Assembly: GCA_029781135.1 (NCBI GenBank)
Contig: JAKOXH010000051.1
Span: forward strand, 1 to 64,000
Length of the DNA stretch: 64,000 bases
Direction: 5' to 3'
Source of the DNA: Planctomycetota bacterium
Lineage (GTDB): Bacteria > Planctomycetota > Planctomycetia > Pirellulales > Lacipirellulaceae
Below are positions 26,377 through 34,797 of this stretch, piece by piece; positions within the stretch are counted from its first letter, which is position 1, and the number at the start of each line of letters is the position of its first letter. A model generated the notes under the pieces. It saw nothing but the letters and a program-made list of their open reading frames with translations, was not told the DNA's origin and ran no database searches. A program made the position numbers and the translations under genes.

Positions 26377-26450
26377 TGTAGGAGGCCTCTCTGAGGCCGA
26401 TTTCGTGTCACATTCGACAGCGTCATCGGCGTCGGGAGACGCCTCCCACA
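26377..26450. repeat. Dispersed twin-hairpin repeat, copy 2
   Basis: About 74 bp, closely matching 2618-2688 (the first 31 bases differ at one position). It contains GGCCTC-TCT-GAGGCC and GGCGTC-GGGA-GACGCC, and the outer arms are complementary as well. It lies between two convergent genes. Confidence 0.88.
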
Positions 26451-26514
26451 GGTTCAACCAATGCGCAGCCTTCAATTAGGCACAAGGGCTGCGGAACGGC
26501 ACTCGGTGTGAGAA

Positions 26515-27033
26515 TCAGGCCGTGGTGTTCAGGACCGAGCCCGGTGCGAAACTCTTTAGCGCGGTGCCCGGATTGACTTGGCCGTTTTGAGCATTTTTCA
26601 CGGCTGTAAGTAAGTCGGTTTCAAATTGCTGCAGGCTAACGCCGTGGGCTTGGAGCGCGTCGAGGAAAGATTGCCCTGTCGCGGCATTGGGGGACGCGGT
26701 GGCCGAGCCGTCGTGGTCGCCATCGGCATCTGTGCTCGATGTATTATCCGTTCCATTGCCGGCGAGGAGCTTGGCGATGGTATCTTGAATGATCTGGTTC
26801 GGATCAGCGGAAGGGTCGGCCGAATTCAGGGCGGTCGTGATCGAGTTCAGCAAATCGGCGATCGCGTTGCCACCACCGTTGCCGCCATGATGATGACGAT
26901 GGTGCCCTTGAGGCGGGGCGGTCGTTGCACCGGCGCTATCGGCGGTCGCTCCTGTCTGGCCAGTTTGACTTGCCGTTTGCGAGAGGAGATAGTACGGGCT
27001 TACGCTGGCGCTGGAAATGCTGAGCGATGACAT
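26515..27033 (-). CDS. Small protein of unknown function, His/Gly-rich centre
   Basis: 172 residues. I do not recognise the family. The N-terminus is Ser/Thr/Gln-rich without a signal peptide (SSLSISSASVSPYYLLSQ). It is followed by a HHRHHH cluster with a Gly/Asn run that could bind metal. The C-terminal half looks folded (FLDALQAHGVSLQQFETDLL, AVKNAQNG). The acidic DADGDHDG stretch resembles a calcium-binding loop but lacks a full EF-hand. It is monocistronic. Confidence 0.6.
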   Translation of the reverse strand: MSSLSISSASVSPYYLLSQTASQTGQTGATADSAGATTAPPQGHHRHHHGGNGGGNAIADLLNSITTALNSADPSADPNQIIQDTIAKLLAGNGTDNTSSTDADGDHDGSATASPNAATGQSFLDALQAHGVSLQQFETDLLTAVKNAQNGQVNPGTALKSFAPGSVLNTTA

Positions 27034-27276
27034 GTTTTACTCGCGACAAGAACAACGCATCGGCTGCATTCGACGATGAGCGCGAACGCAATCAAGAAAA
27101 GACCAAGGAGTTGTATCGGCAGTATCCAATGTTGCGTTAAGTGTGCCCCCCGCCCGCGTACTCAATTGATTGAAATAGTGGGGAAAAATGTCGCAAAGGC
27201 TCTCTATGTCAGCGCGCATTGCTAACGGTGCTGGCAACGCCGCATGGAAATCGACCGGTCGCAAGCAACACCTGCG

Positions 27277-27311
27277 CAAAAAAGCAGCCGGGCGGCGTCG
27301 CTCGGCTGCTA
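27277..27311 (-). terminator. Rho-independent terminator of the leftward PEP-CTERM gene
   Basis: On the minus strand AGCAGCCG (27310-27303) pairs with CGGCTGCT (27290-27283) and is followed at once by a run of T (complement of 27278-27283). It lies about 40 nt after the stop at 27349 and is the clearest intrinsic terminator in the window. The rest of the gap 27034-27348 shows nothing else. Confidence 0.8.
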
Positions 27312-27348
27312 AGCCAGGTGAATTCATATCATTCGGCATTCGTGCAAT

Positions 27349-28311
27349 TTAGGCGGAACGACGACGTCCCCCGATTACGGCAAAGCCCGTTGCCAAAGCC
27401 AGCAGAGTTGTGCTGGTCGGTTCTGGCACAAGGTTGCCGATGCCGATGTAATCGAGCTGCATGGCCCCCTTGGAAGAGGTTGCGGGCAGCCCAAAGCCGA
27501 TACCACCGGCTCCCACCTCGGAGTCACCCGATACGACCATTGCTGGATTATTCAGCACTAATGCGCCGTCGATCCAGACGTTTACGTTGTACGAGCCAGC
27601 GGTCGCTGTGGCTGTCATCGTGGCCGCGACTTCGTGAAAATCAAACGACGTACCGGAGGGCAGTGGCACGGTTGTACCTTCGATGAAGAAATCCGTACCG
27701 GTTGGTCCGCCATAGCCCATCGTTAGCGCTAGACCATCGCGACCAAGATTGACCATTCCGGCATCGCCAGCGCTCATACTGTAAAATGAACTAATTGTCC
27801 CATCCAGATTCGTTTCGAGCGGCTGCGGATCCATGCGGAAGCGTGCGACCATGTAAATGCCTGGCGTGCCAGCCGGGCCCAAGGTCAAACCCGGAACCGA
27901 GGTGTGAGCAAAATATATCTTCCGGTTACTCGGATCACCCGTGTAGCCCACGGTGCGTGGGTCGCCTGTATCGACAATTGAGAGTACATCATCGGTCCCT
28001 TCGACCTCGTGAATGACTCCACCGGGCCGATTGGTGCTTCCTGCCGGTGTGCCGGGGGCAGGCGTAATCACGCCACCAGCAATGGAACCATCCCACGAAC
28101 TCGAACCTTGGACGTAACCCCAGGTGCCATCCAAACCATTTCCGCCCACGCCGGGACCATCTTGGCCTGGCAGCGCGGAATATAAATACAACAGCGGTCC
28201 TGCACTGGGAGGCAGTGTTGGATTATCAACGTCCGCCCATAGCTGGGGAGAAATTAGCATTGCGGTCGCTGCACTCAGCGACCAAAGAACTTGCCTGCGA
28301 ATCAAAGTCAT
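27349..28311 (-). CDS. PEP-CTERM protein with LamG-like body
   Basis: 320 residues. A signal peptide ends at SPQLWAD. The body has short beta-rich motifs typical of concanavalin-like surface proteins (SSWDGSIAGG, YMVARFRMDP, NVWIDGALVLNNP). The C-terminus is VPEPTSTTLLALATGF followed by GGRRRSA, a PEP-CTERM sorting signal. It is probably an anchored, sugar-binding or structural surface protein; no catalytic motif is visible. It has its own terminator. Confidence 0.8.
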   Translation of the reverse strand: MTLIRRQVLWSLSAATAMLISPQLWADVDNPTLPPSAGPLLYLYSALPGQDGPGVGGNGLDGTWGYVQGSSSWDGSIAGGVITPAPGTPAGSTNRPGGVIHEVEGTDDVLSIVDTGDPRTVGYTGDPSNRKIYFAHTSVPGLTLGPAGTPGIYMVARFRMDPQPLETNLDGTISSFYSMSAGDAGMVNLGRDGLALTMGYGGPTGTDFFIEGTTVPLPSGTSFDFHEVAATMTATATAGSYNVNVWIDGALVLNNPAMVVSGDSEVGAGGIGFGLPATSSKGAMQLDYIGIGNLVPEPTSTTLLALATGFAVIGGRRRSA

Positions 28312-28550
28312 TAGTCATTTCCTCCGTCAAAAACAGAACAGCAACACCTCCGAAATTGGCAATTCTCCGACCCTATATAACCAACCAACTGGCTGCACGT
28401 CAAACGTTTCCAGTGGATTATCAGCAGCAAATGCGGGAAAATCGCCAAGCAGGTTGGTGTTGCTCCCTCCGCTTGCGGGATGCTGTGGCACTCAGCTGAT
28501 CCGACGTACTGCCGTCAGCCGCCTTAACTGCCAAACCACCGGGAAACCGC

Positions 28551-29894
28551 TTAGGGAAGTCGCTTAATGCGGATGTTGCGGAACTCCACGGGGTCGGTGT
28601 GGCCGCAGAAGCCGAAGTGACCGCTCTTTCGCGAAGCCCCCGGATGTTCGCGGCCGTCGATCGGCTTCTCGCGCACCTTGGCAATATCGACGTTGAGAAT
28701 TTCATAGCCGTTGAGTTCGATCGTAAGGTGATCGCCGTCAACGACGACGTGTTCGAAATTCCACTCACCGACAGGGCGCAAGAACCCTGGTCGCGACGGA
28801 GCCAGGCCGTAGAGGCTGCCGCAAAATTGGTAATCGTGCAGGTCTTTGTAGATGGGATCGGTGTCATCGAGAATCTGCAATTCCATGCCGTCGTAGGCGC
28901 CGTCTTTCACATCATCGGGAGTGCGGATGGCGAGGCCGTTATTACCCGCCTTCGGGAGCTTGAATTCTAGCTGTACGGCGAAGTTCTCGTAGGTCTCGGC
29001 CGTTTGCAGAACACCGCCACGTCCTTTCTTGCAGCGGATGGCGCCATCGACCACCTCGTAGTTATCGGTGGCGTGGGTCCAGCCGGTGAGATCCTGGCCA
29101 TTGAAAACGGGCTTGAATTCGGCGTGATCGCTCTTCATTTCGGCCAGTATTTTGTTCGATTCTTCGGCCGGAATCTCACGCACAAATACATTGCGGAAGC
29201 GTGTTTCGGAACCATGCGTTTGGAGATAAATCGGACCATTCTTGAAGACCGGAATGCTCGGGTCGTAGTAGTTCTCCATGATGACGTTGTCGACGACCTT
29301 TTTGTCGTTGAGCTTCACGAACACATAGGGCCCGACCATGCGGATGTACATGCGGTTCCATTGGCCGATGGGATTATCGGCCACGACGAGCGGAAATCGC
29401 TCGTGCTTTTTATTATTCCAGAGTCCGCCGGAGCCCTTGTCGGAGCCGAGGGGAATCGCTTCTTTGTTGGTGGGATCCCAAATTTGTACCTGCGGCACAC
29501 CGCGGAGATAAATGCCGCTATCGCCCTTAGGGCCGATCTTCCAATCGACCCACATTTCGAAATCGCCGTAGTCGCGCGGGGTGGCAAGGTAGGGGTCGTG
29601 ACCATCGCTAACGAGCTCGCCGTCTTCGACCTTCCAATGTTCCTTGAGGCCCTCCTGCATCGTGGCTTCATGCGCAGCACGCTTCGCACCAGTGAGGGCC
29701 GCGATTTTGCGTGGGTCTTCGGTCGCGCCGCCGGTCCAACCGTTGTAGTCTTTGCCGTTGAAAAGGGCGGTGAACCCTTCGGGGGGATTGTTGTTGTCTT
29801 GCGCGAGCGATAACGAGTTCAACACAACGGAAAAAACGACAGCGCCGAGCGCGTAACGGAAGCCAAATCGCAAGTTGCCGAAATACGTGGTCAT
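28551..29894 (-). CDS. Double DUF1080 secreted protein
   Basis: About 447 residues from the ATG at 29894, with AGGTG six bases upstream; the GTG at 29903 is less likely. A signal peptide ends at LSLAQD. There are two DUF1080 domains: the first from FTALFNGKDYNGWTGG (about residue 40), the second from FKPVFNGQDLTGWTH (about residue 263). Both have the DSGIYLRG or NNGLAIRT signature, and the second ends PVEFRNIRIKRL. It is divergently transcribed from the Gfo/Idh/MocA gene with 130 bp between. This pairing is common in planctomycetes and fits breakdown of oxidised (3-keto) sugars, though substrates are unproven. Confidence 0.88.
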   Translation of the reverse strand: MTTYFGNLRFGFRYALGAVVFSVVLNSLSLAQDNNNPPEGFTALFNGKDYNGWTGGATEDPRKIAALTGAKRAAHEATMQEGLKEHWKVEDGELVSDGHDPYLATPRDYGDFEMWVDWKIGPKGDSGIYLRGVPQVQIWDPTNKEAIPLGSDKGSGGLWNNKKHERFPLVVADNPIGQWNRMYIRMVGPYVFVKLNDKKVVDNVIMENYYDPSIPVFKNGPIYLQTHGSETRFRNVFVREIPAEESNKILAEMKSDHAEFKPVFNGQDLTGWTHATDNYEVVDGAIRCKKGRGGVLQTAETYENFAVQLEFKLPKAGNNGLAIRTPDDVKDGAYDGMELQILDDTDPIYKDLHDYQFCGSLYGLAPSRPGFLRPVGEWNFEHVVVDGDHLTIELNGYEILNVDIAKVREKPIDGREHPGASRKSGHFGFCGHTDPVEFRNIRIKRLP

Positions 29895-30024
29895 GGTAAT
29901 CACCTGGAAAAAGTGGGGTGCAAAGACGGGTTGATTTTAGTTCGACGAAAAGGCGTATGGAAGCCACCGCTTAGTTGTCAGCGGGGGATTCCCGAGGTTA
30001 GATTAGACGCCGGAGGAACAATCT

Positions 30025-31359
30025 ATGGCAACACGATTCGACCGAAGAGATTTTCTGCGCATTTCGGCCGCTGGCGCGGCGACCCTTTCCATCGGCCGGG
30101 CGGCCCGGGCTGCTGACAAGAATAGCAAGCTACGACTGGCGGCCATTGGAACAGGAAACAAGGGGGCCGACGACTTGCGGAACATCAGCGCGAGTCCGCG
30201 AGTCGAGGTCGTTGCGCTGTGTAATATCGACGATTCGAAACCACACCTGGGTTGGGCAGCAGAGGCTTTCCCCAAGGCGGAGTGCTTCCGCGACTTTCGC
30301 AAGCTGATGGACAAGGCGGACATGTTCGATGCAGTGAGTGTCTCGACTCCGGATCACATGCATGGGCCGATCGCCCTGACCGCAATGGCGTTAGGTAAGC
30401 ACGTCTTCTGTCAGAAACCGCTTGCGCACACCGTGCATGAAGCGAGGCTGATGCGCGAAGTCGCCGCAAAGAAGAAGCTTGTCACGCAGATGGGTAACCA
30501 GATTCAATCGGACCGTGCCTATCGCAACGCGGTGAAGCTGGTGCACGACGGCGCGATTGGCAAAGTCCGCGAGGTTCATTCATGGCAGTCTGGCGCAATG
30601 GGCTGGTTGATTACAGAAACGCGGCCGACCACGAGTGATCCGGTGCCGAAAACGGTTAAATGGGATCTTTGGTTGGGGGTGGCCCCGGAGCGGCCATTTA
30701 AGGAGCGTATCTATCATCCGTTCAATTGGCGGGCGTGGCAGGACTTCGGCACGGGGCAATTGGGCGACTTCGGCTGTCACATTCTTGATCCGGTCTTCAT
30801 GGCGTTGGAGCTGACGGCACCGACGTCGATCGAGGCGGATGCGCCGCCGATCAATAAGGACACCTGGACCAAGCAAAGCAAAGTGGAATACCGTTTTCCG
30901 GGCACGAAGCGAACCGCTGGCGAAACGGTCTCCGTCACATGGTACGACGGGGCAGGGCACAAGCCCGATCGCGCGGGGTTGGGGCTGCCAGAGAAGTTTG
31001 AATTGCCCGGTTCGGGTTCGGTGCTTGTCGGTGAGAATGGGTCGCTGGTGATCCCGCACTGGTCGGATCCGAAACTATTTCCGGAAGAAAAGTTCAAAGA
31101 CTACAAGAAACCGGAAATGGGAAGCATCAATCACTACACGGATTGGGCTCATGCCTGCCTGGGTGATGGAACGACGCATTCGCATTTTGGCTATTCCGGC
31201 CCGCTGGCGGAAACGGTGCTCTTGGGCGGGATCGCGATCCGGTTCCCGAAGGAACAGCTGCAATGGGATGCCAAGGCCGGCAAGTTCACGCACCACGCCG
31301 ATGCGAATTCTTACGTAACTAAGGAATATCGGAAAGGTTGGGGACTGCCGGTGGTTTGA
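30025..31359 (+). CDS. TAT-exported Gfo/Idh/MocA-family oxidoreductase
   Basis: 444 residues, with GGAGGAA six bases before the ATG. The TAT signal is RRDFLRISAAGAATLS. The Rossmann domain shows LAAIGTGNKGADDL, the family loop VSTPDHMHGPIALTAM and the catalytic-type GKHVFCQKPLAHTV. The C-terminal domain has GQLGDFGCHILD and HYTDWAHACL. It is an NAD(P)-linked sugar oxidoreductase fold, probably binding its cofactor before export. With the divergent DUF1080 protein it may act on 3-keto sugars. Confidence 0.9.
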   Translation: MATRFDRRDFLRISAAGAATLSIGRAARAADKNSKLRLAAIGTGNKGADDLRNISASPRVEVVALCNIDDSKPHLGWAAEAFPKAECFRDFRKLMDKADMFDAVSVSTPDHMHGPIALTAMALGKHVFCQKPLAHTVHEARLMREVAAKKKLVTQMGNQIQSDRAYRNAVKLVHDGAIGKVREVHSWQSGAMGWLITETRPTTSDPVPKTVKWDLWLGVAPERPFKERIYHPFNWRAWQDFGTGQLGDFGCHILDPVFMALELTAPTSIEADAPPINKDTWTKQSKVEYRFPGTKRTAGETVSVTWYDGAGHKPDRAGLGLPEKFELPGSGSVLVGENGSLVIPHWSDPKLFPEEKFKDYKKPEMGSINHYTDWAHACLGDGTTHSHFGYSGPLAETVLLGGIAIRFPKEQLQWDAKAGKFTHHADANSYVTKEYRKGWGLPVV

Positions 31360-31551
31360 GCGTAAATCTGTGTGTCCACACGGTCTCATCCAGATGGGGG
31401 CCGCTGGAATCCTGAGACCCATTGGCCGTCGTAAGTCACTGCGTATCAATTGTTTGCGCATGGCCCGGCGCTGCCTCACCACGGGGTCGGGAATCCCAGA
31501 AATTTCTTCCATTTTCTAATACCAAACGCCGGTTGCCCGCGCCTAACTAAT

Positions 31552-32148
31552 ATGGAAGAAGTGGGCAAACTCTTTCCTGTGGCGGGTTGTGGCGTGGAAG
31601 GTGGCGAAAAACAGTCGCTGACCGATGCTGAGCGGCGGGACGCGTTCGCCCGGCTCTTTGCGCAGCATGACCGTTGGCTGTTCGCCTATCTGGTGTCGCT
31701 GCTGGGTAACGCCGCGCATGCGGAAGAGGTATTTCAAGAGGTTTGCGTCGTGCTTTGGCGGGAGTACGAGACGTTCCAGTTCGGCACGAATTTCGTGCGT
31801 TGGGTGAGTGTTATTGCCCACAACCAGGTGCACCGGTTTCGTCGGCAGCAAAAACGTGTCGGGCCGCAGCTTAGTGAGACGGCCGTGGAAATGCTGGCGG
31901 CCGATGCGGTGGAGCGGGCAGATTTGTTGGAGTCGAGGCGGGTCGCACTGAGGAATTGCCTGGAGAAGCTAGCGCCGAAAGATCGGCAACTCGTCCAGTC
32001 GTGTTACGGCGATGCTCGGACGAACTTCAAGATCGCGGCAGAAAATATGGGCCGGCCCGTGAACACCGTGTACAAAGCGCTGAACCGTGTTCGGCGGTCG
32101 TTGCACGACTGCATCGACCGAACGATGTCGATAGAAGGATCGCAGTGA
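31552..32148 (+). CDS. ECF-type RNA polymerase sigma factor (Rhodopirellula/Verrucomicrobium group)
   Basis: 198 residues; the ATG at 31552 is chosen because homology begins soon after. Region 2 is LFAQHDRWLFAYLVSLLGN followed by AEEVFQEVCVVLW. Region 4 is LAPKDRQLV with a helix-turn-helix FKIAAENMGRPVNTVYKAL. It directs RNA polymerase to specific promoters. Its stop shares a base with the start of the FecR-like gene (TGATG), so the two are translationally coupled, as usual for planctomycete sigma/FecR pairs. The position at the head of the alpha-glucan block suggests, but does not prove, that it controls that block. Confidence 0.9.
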   Translation: MEEVGKLFPVAGCGVEGGEKQSLTDAERRDAFARLFAQHDRWLFAYLVSLLGNAAHAEEVFQEVCVVLWREYETFQFGTNFVRWVSVIAHNQVHRFRRQQKRVGPQLSETAVEMLAADAVERADLLESRRVALRNCLEKLAPKDRQLVQSCYGDARTNFKIAAENMGRPVNTVYKALNRVRRSLHDCIDRTMSIEGSQ

Positions 32149-33905
32149 TGGCGGCGGAACTCGAACGCGAACTGGAACGTCTTACCGCGGCGATTTGCAA
32201 TGGTACGATCACCGCCGAGGAAGCTGGGCAGCTAGATGAGTTGCTCAAGCATGATGCGGCTGCCCGAGCCTTCTACAACAATTATCTTTTCTTGCACGGC
32301 GAGCTTTATTCGCAGCATGCGGCATTAGGGGCTGAAACCGAGTTGAGGCAAGAAGTTTCGGAACCGGTAGCGCACCGTTCGCCTTCGCCGAAAGCATGGT
32401 TGTCCTGGTTTGCCGTGGCGGCTGCCCTAGTGGGCGTCGCCGCGGTGAGTAGTTGGCTGACGCACTCTTTCGCCGTGGGCGGACGGCGGACAAACGAGGT
32501 GGCAGCAGCGCCTGCCAACAATTCTGCCGGCAGCGTCGCCCGGGTAACCGCCACGCGGAATTGTTCCTGGGCGGAAGGAACCGAGGTTGGCTACGGCTCG
32601 CGCCTGAAAGCGGGGCAGCAACTTAATCTCTCGACGGGATTGGTAGAAATCTCGTTCGATGACGGGGCGGTCGTGGTGCTTGAGGGGCCGGCCACTTTTG
32701 ATGTTGAATCGCCGGGCCGCGCCCTGCTTCGTGATGGGCGTTTGGCGGCCGAGGTTCCCGAACGTGCTCGCGGTTTTGAAGTAATCACTTCGCGGCTCAA
32801 CGTCGTGGATTTGGGAACGGAATTCGGCGTCATGGCCGAGTCGGCCGGGGCAACCGAAGTACATGTTTTCAAAGGCTTGGTGAAAGCGCAACTGCTCGAT
32901 GAATCGGGGCGCCAGGTTCGCACGGTCGAATTGAATACCGCGGAAGCGGCGCGAATCGAGCCGGCGTCGGCCCTGGTGGCGCGGATCCCGGCCCGCGATG
33001 ACGAGTTCGTGCGATCCCTTTCCGTGGCGGTCGGTCCACACGATGGCTTATTGGCCTACGATGGCTTCAATTATCCGGCCGGCACGTTGGATGAGCAAAA
33101 CGGCGGCTACGGGTGGGCCGGGCCGTGGTTCGTCGTGGAATCGGAAAGCAAGTCGGGCAGCACCGCCAACGGCGTACGTGCGGGGAATCTGGAATACGGA
33201 GACCTTGTGCCGCAGGGAAATCACGCCGCACAAACAGCCGAACAGAACCGGATTCGTCGCTCGCTGGGCACTAGCGTGGGGGGGGTGTTCGACTCCGTTG
33301 GACTGGTTGAGAATCAGGATGGTGTACGACTAATTGGCAAAGATGAAGCCACCGTATACCTGAGTTTTCTGCAACGAGTAAGTAAAATAAATGATGTGTT
33401 TTATGGCTTCGAATTGCACCGTGGCGATGGCAACGGCAACCGCGTGTTGTGCATCGGCAGTGGTGTGGACGGCACCGGCTACGGTGTGACCTCGAATGTG
33501 AACGTGTACGGGCCCCAGAATTTTCCATCCTTGGGGACGGAGAATACGGAAACGAACTTTTTCGTCATTCGGATCAAGTACGGGCAAGGGAACCGCGATC
33601 AGGTTGCGGTGTTTCGGAATCCCAGATCGTTGATCGACGAAAGTGCGTGCGAACCGACCGCGACACTCGTGGGCAATTTCGCATTCGATCGCATTAGTTT
33701 CGGCAACTTCCATGGCACGAAGGTGCACGAGATTGATGAAATCCGCGTGGGAACGACGTTCCGCGCCGTGACGGGGCGGCGCGGGCGTGGGCCCGATCGT
33801 CTGGCCCCGCGGGTGGCAGATGGCTGGTTATGGCCGCTGATGGAGCCGTGGAGCAGGTCGGCGCACGATTGCGTCGCCAATAGTCTGGCAGTAGTGCATC
33901 GGTGA
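32148..33905 (+). CDS. FecR-domain membrane protein (probable anti-sigma or sigma regulator) with C-terminal lectin-like domain
   Basis: 585 residues. The N-terminus (LERLTAAICNGTITAEEAGQL) is the cytoplasmic helical part typical of planctomycete FecR proteins. A membrane helix follows at about residues 83-105, then the external FecR domain (about 120-285, with LVEISFDDGAVVVLEGPATF and NVVDLGTEFGV). A LamG-like segment starts at LLAYDGFNYPAGTL and runs to EIDEIRVGTTF. The last 45 residues are Arg/Trp-rich and out of character, perhaps read-through past the ancestral end or an old frameshift. It should relay an outside signal to the sigma factor. Confidence 0.82.
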   Translation: MAAELERELERLTAAICNGTITAEEAGQLDELLKHDAAARAFYNNYLFLHGELYSQHAALGAETELRQEVSEPVAHRSPSPKAWLSWFAVAAALVGVAAVSSWLTHSFAVGGRRTNEVAAAPANNSAGSVARVTATRNCSWAEGTEVGYGSRLKAGQQLNLSTGLVEISFDDGAVVVLEGPATFDVESPGRALLRDGRLAAEVPERARGFEVITSRLNVVDLGTEFGVMAESAGATEVHVFKGLVKAQLLDESGRQVRTVELNTAEAARIEPASALVARIPARDDEFVRSLSVAVGPHDGLLAYDGFNYPAGTLDEQNGGYGWAGPWFVVESESKSGSTANGVRAGNLEYGDLVPQGNHAAQTAEQNRIRRSLGTSVGGVFDSVGLVENQDGVRLIGKDEATVYLSFLQRVSKINDVFYGFELHRGDGNGNRVLCIGSGVDGTGYGVTSNVNVYGPQNFPSLGTENTETNFFVIRIKYGQGNRDQVAVFRNPRSLIDESACEPTATLVGNFAFDRISFGNFHGTKVHEIDEIRVGTTFRAVTGRRGRGPDRLAPRVADGWLWPLMEPWSRSAHDCVANSLAVVHR

Positions 33906-33963
33906 AGCAGGATCGCCGATGCGGGACGAAAGATCAGTTTACTTTTTACACCGAGGGTAGCTC

Positions 33964-34677
33964 ATGAGATTACTTCTGCGACGACACAATTTGACAGCCG
34001 TGCTGCTGGTGATGGCAATGTTTGCCGTACCAAGGGCATTTGGCGCAACGTTTGTTGACACGGTGGGCGATAACTTCGACGGCAACGCACACATGGATAT
34101 TACGCAAGTCGACGTTTCCGATGACGGCACGAACATTACGTTCAAGATCAGCGTGAACGCTGCGAGCATCACTTCACCGGATTGGGGAAAATACACCGTT
34201 GGCATTGATACCAACGGCGCGACGGGTGATTTTGGCAGCCCGGTGGGTAACCCCTGGGGACGGAACATCAGCATGGCAGGCGGGATGGACGCCTGGATCG
34301 GCAGTTGGGTCGATAGCGGCGGCGGCTTCCAGCCGTGGACGTACGCTGGCGGCTCGTGGACCCAGAACGGCTCGGGCGTGCCGGTGATCAGCGGCAATAT
34401 GACGACGATTACGACCAGCCTGGCATCGCTGGGCTTGACGGCCGGGCAGTCGTTCAAATTCGACGTGTACACGACCGGCGGCGGCGGTGGCGACAGTGCG
34501 AATGACGCTGTGGCGAACCCGTCGCAGACCGTGAACGATTGGCAGGTTCCATACACGACGCCGGCAAGCGGCAATGGAGCGGCGCTGTCGTACACCACGG
34601 TGCCAGAACCGGCCAGCCTGGGTCTGGTCGCAGTGGCCGCGCTGGCGATGGCCGGAGTGGCGCGGCGACGCCCGTAG
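33964..34677 (+). CDS. PEP-CTERM protein, CBM9/DOMON-like body
   Basis: 237 residues, with GAGGGTAG before the ATG. A signal peptide ends at PRAFGA. The body starts VDTVGDNFDGNAHMDITQVDV, read as a beta-sandwich with Asp-rich loops that resembles glucodextranase-type or CBM9-like domains by eye. The C-terminus VPEPASLGLVAVAALAM plus ARRRP is a PEP-CTERM signal. A sugar-binding role fits the neighbouring amylases but is inference. Confidence 0.78.
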   Translation: MRLLLRRHNLTAVLLVMAMFAVPRAFGATFVDTVGDNFDGNAHMDITQVDVSDDGTNITFKISVNAASITSPDWGKYTVGIDTNGATGDFGSPVGNPWGRNISMAGGMDAWIGSWVDSGGGFQPWTYAGGSWTQNGSGVPVISGNMTTITTSLASLGLTAGQSFKFDVYTTGGGGGDSANDAVANPSQTVNDWQVPYTTPASGNGAALSYTTVPEPASLGLVAVAALAMAGVARRRP

Positions 34678-34694
34678 TGATGAGTTGGCATTTC

Positions 34695-34727
34695 ATTTAG
34701 CCCCCGGTCAATGACCGGGGGCTAAAT
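34695..34727. repeat. Perfect 16-bp palindrome, terminator-like
   Basis: ATTTAGCCCCCGGTCA (34695-34710) is exactly complementary to 34712-34727, around a single central base. It lies 17 nt after the PEP-CTERM stop and before the DUF1559 gene. It could stop or attenuate transcription, or be a mobile repeat; there is no T-run beyond ATAC. Confidence 0.75.
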
Positions 34728-34797
34728 ACCGGATGTGGCGCAGAGACAAGTGGGGTGGGCGGTGCCCTCCCTACATGACTTTAGAAAGGTTGGCGAT

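Noticed and set aside
29004..29813. Plus-strand open frame (269 codons) with a rather protein-like hydrophobic composition
   Set aside because: It lies opposite the double DUF1080 gene, whose repeated domains are unmistakable; the composition is a complement effect.
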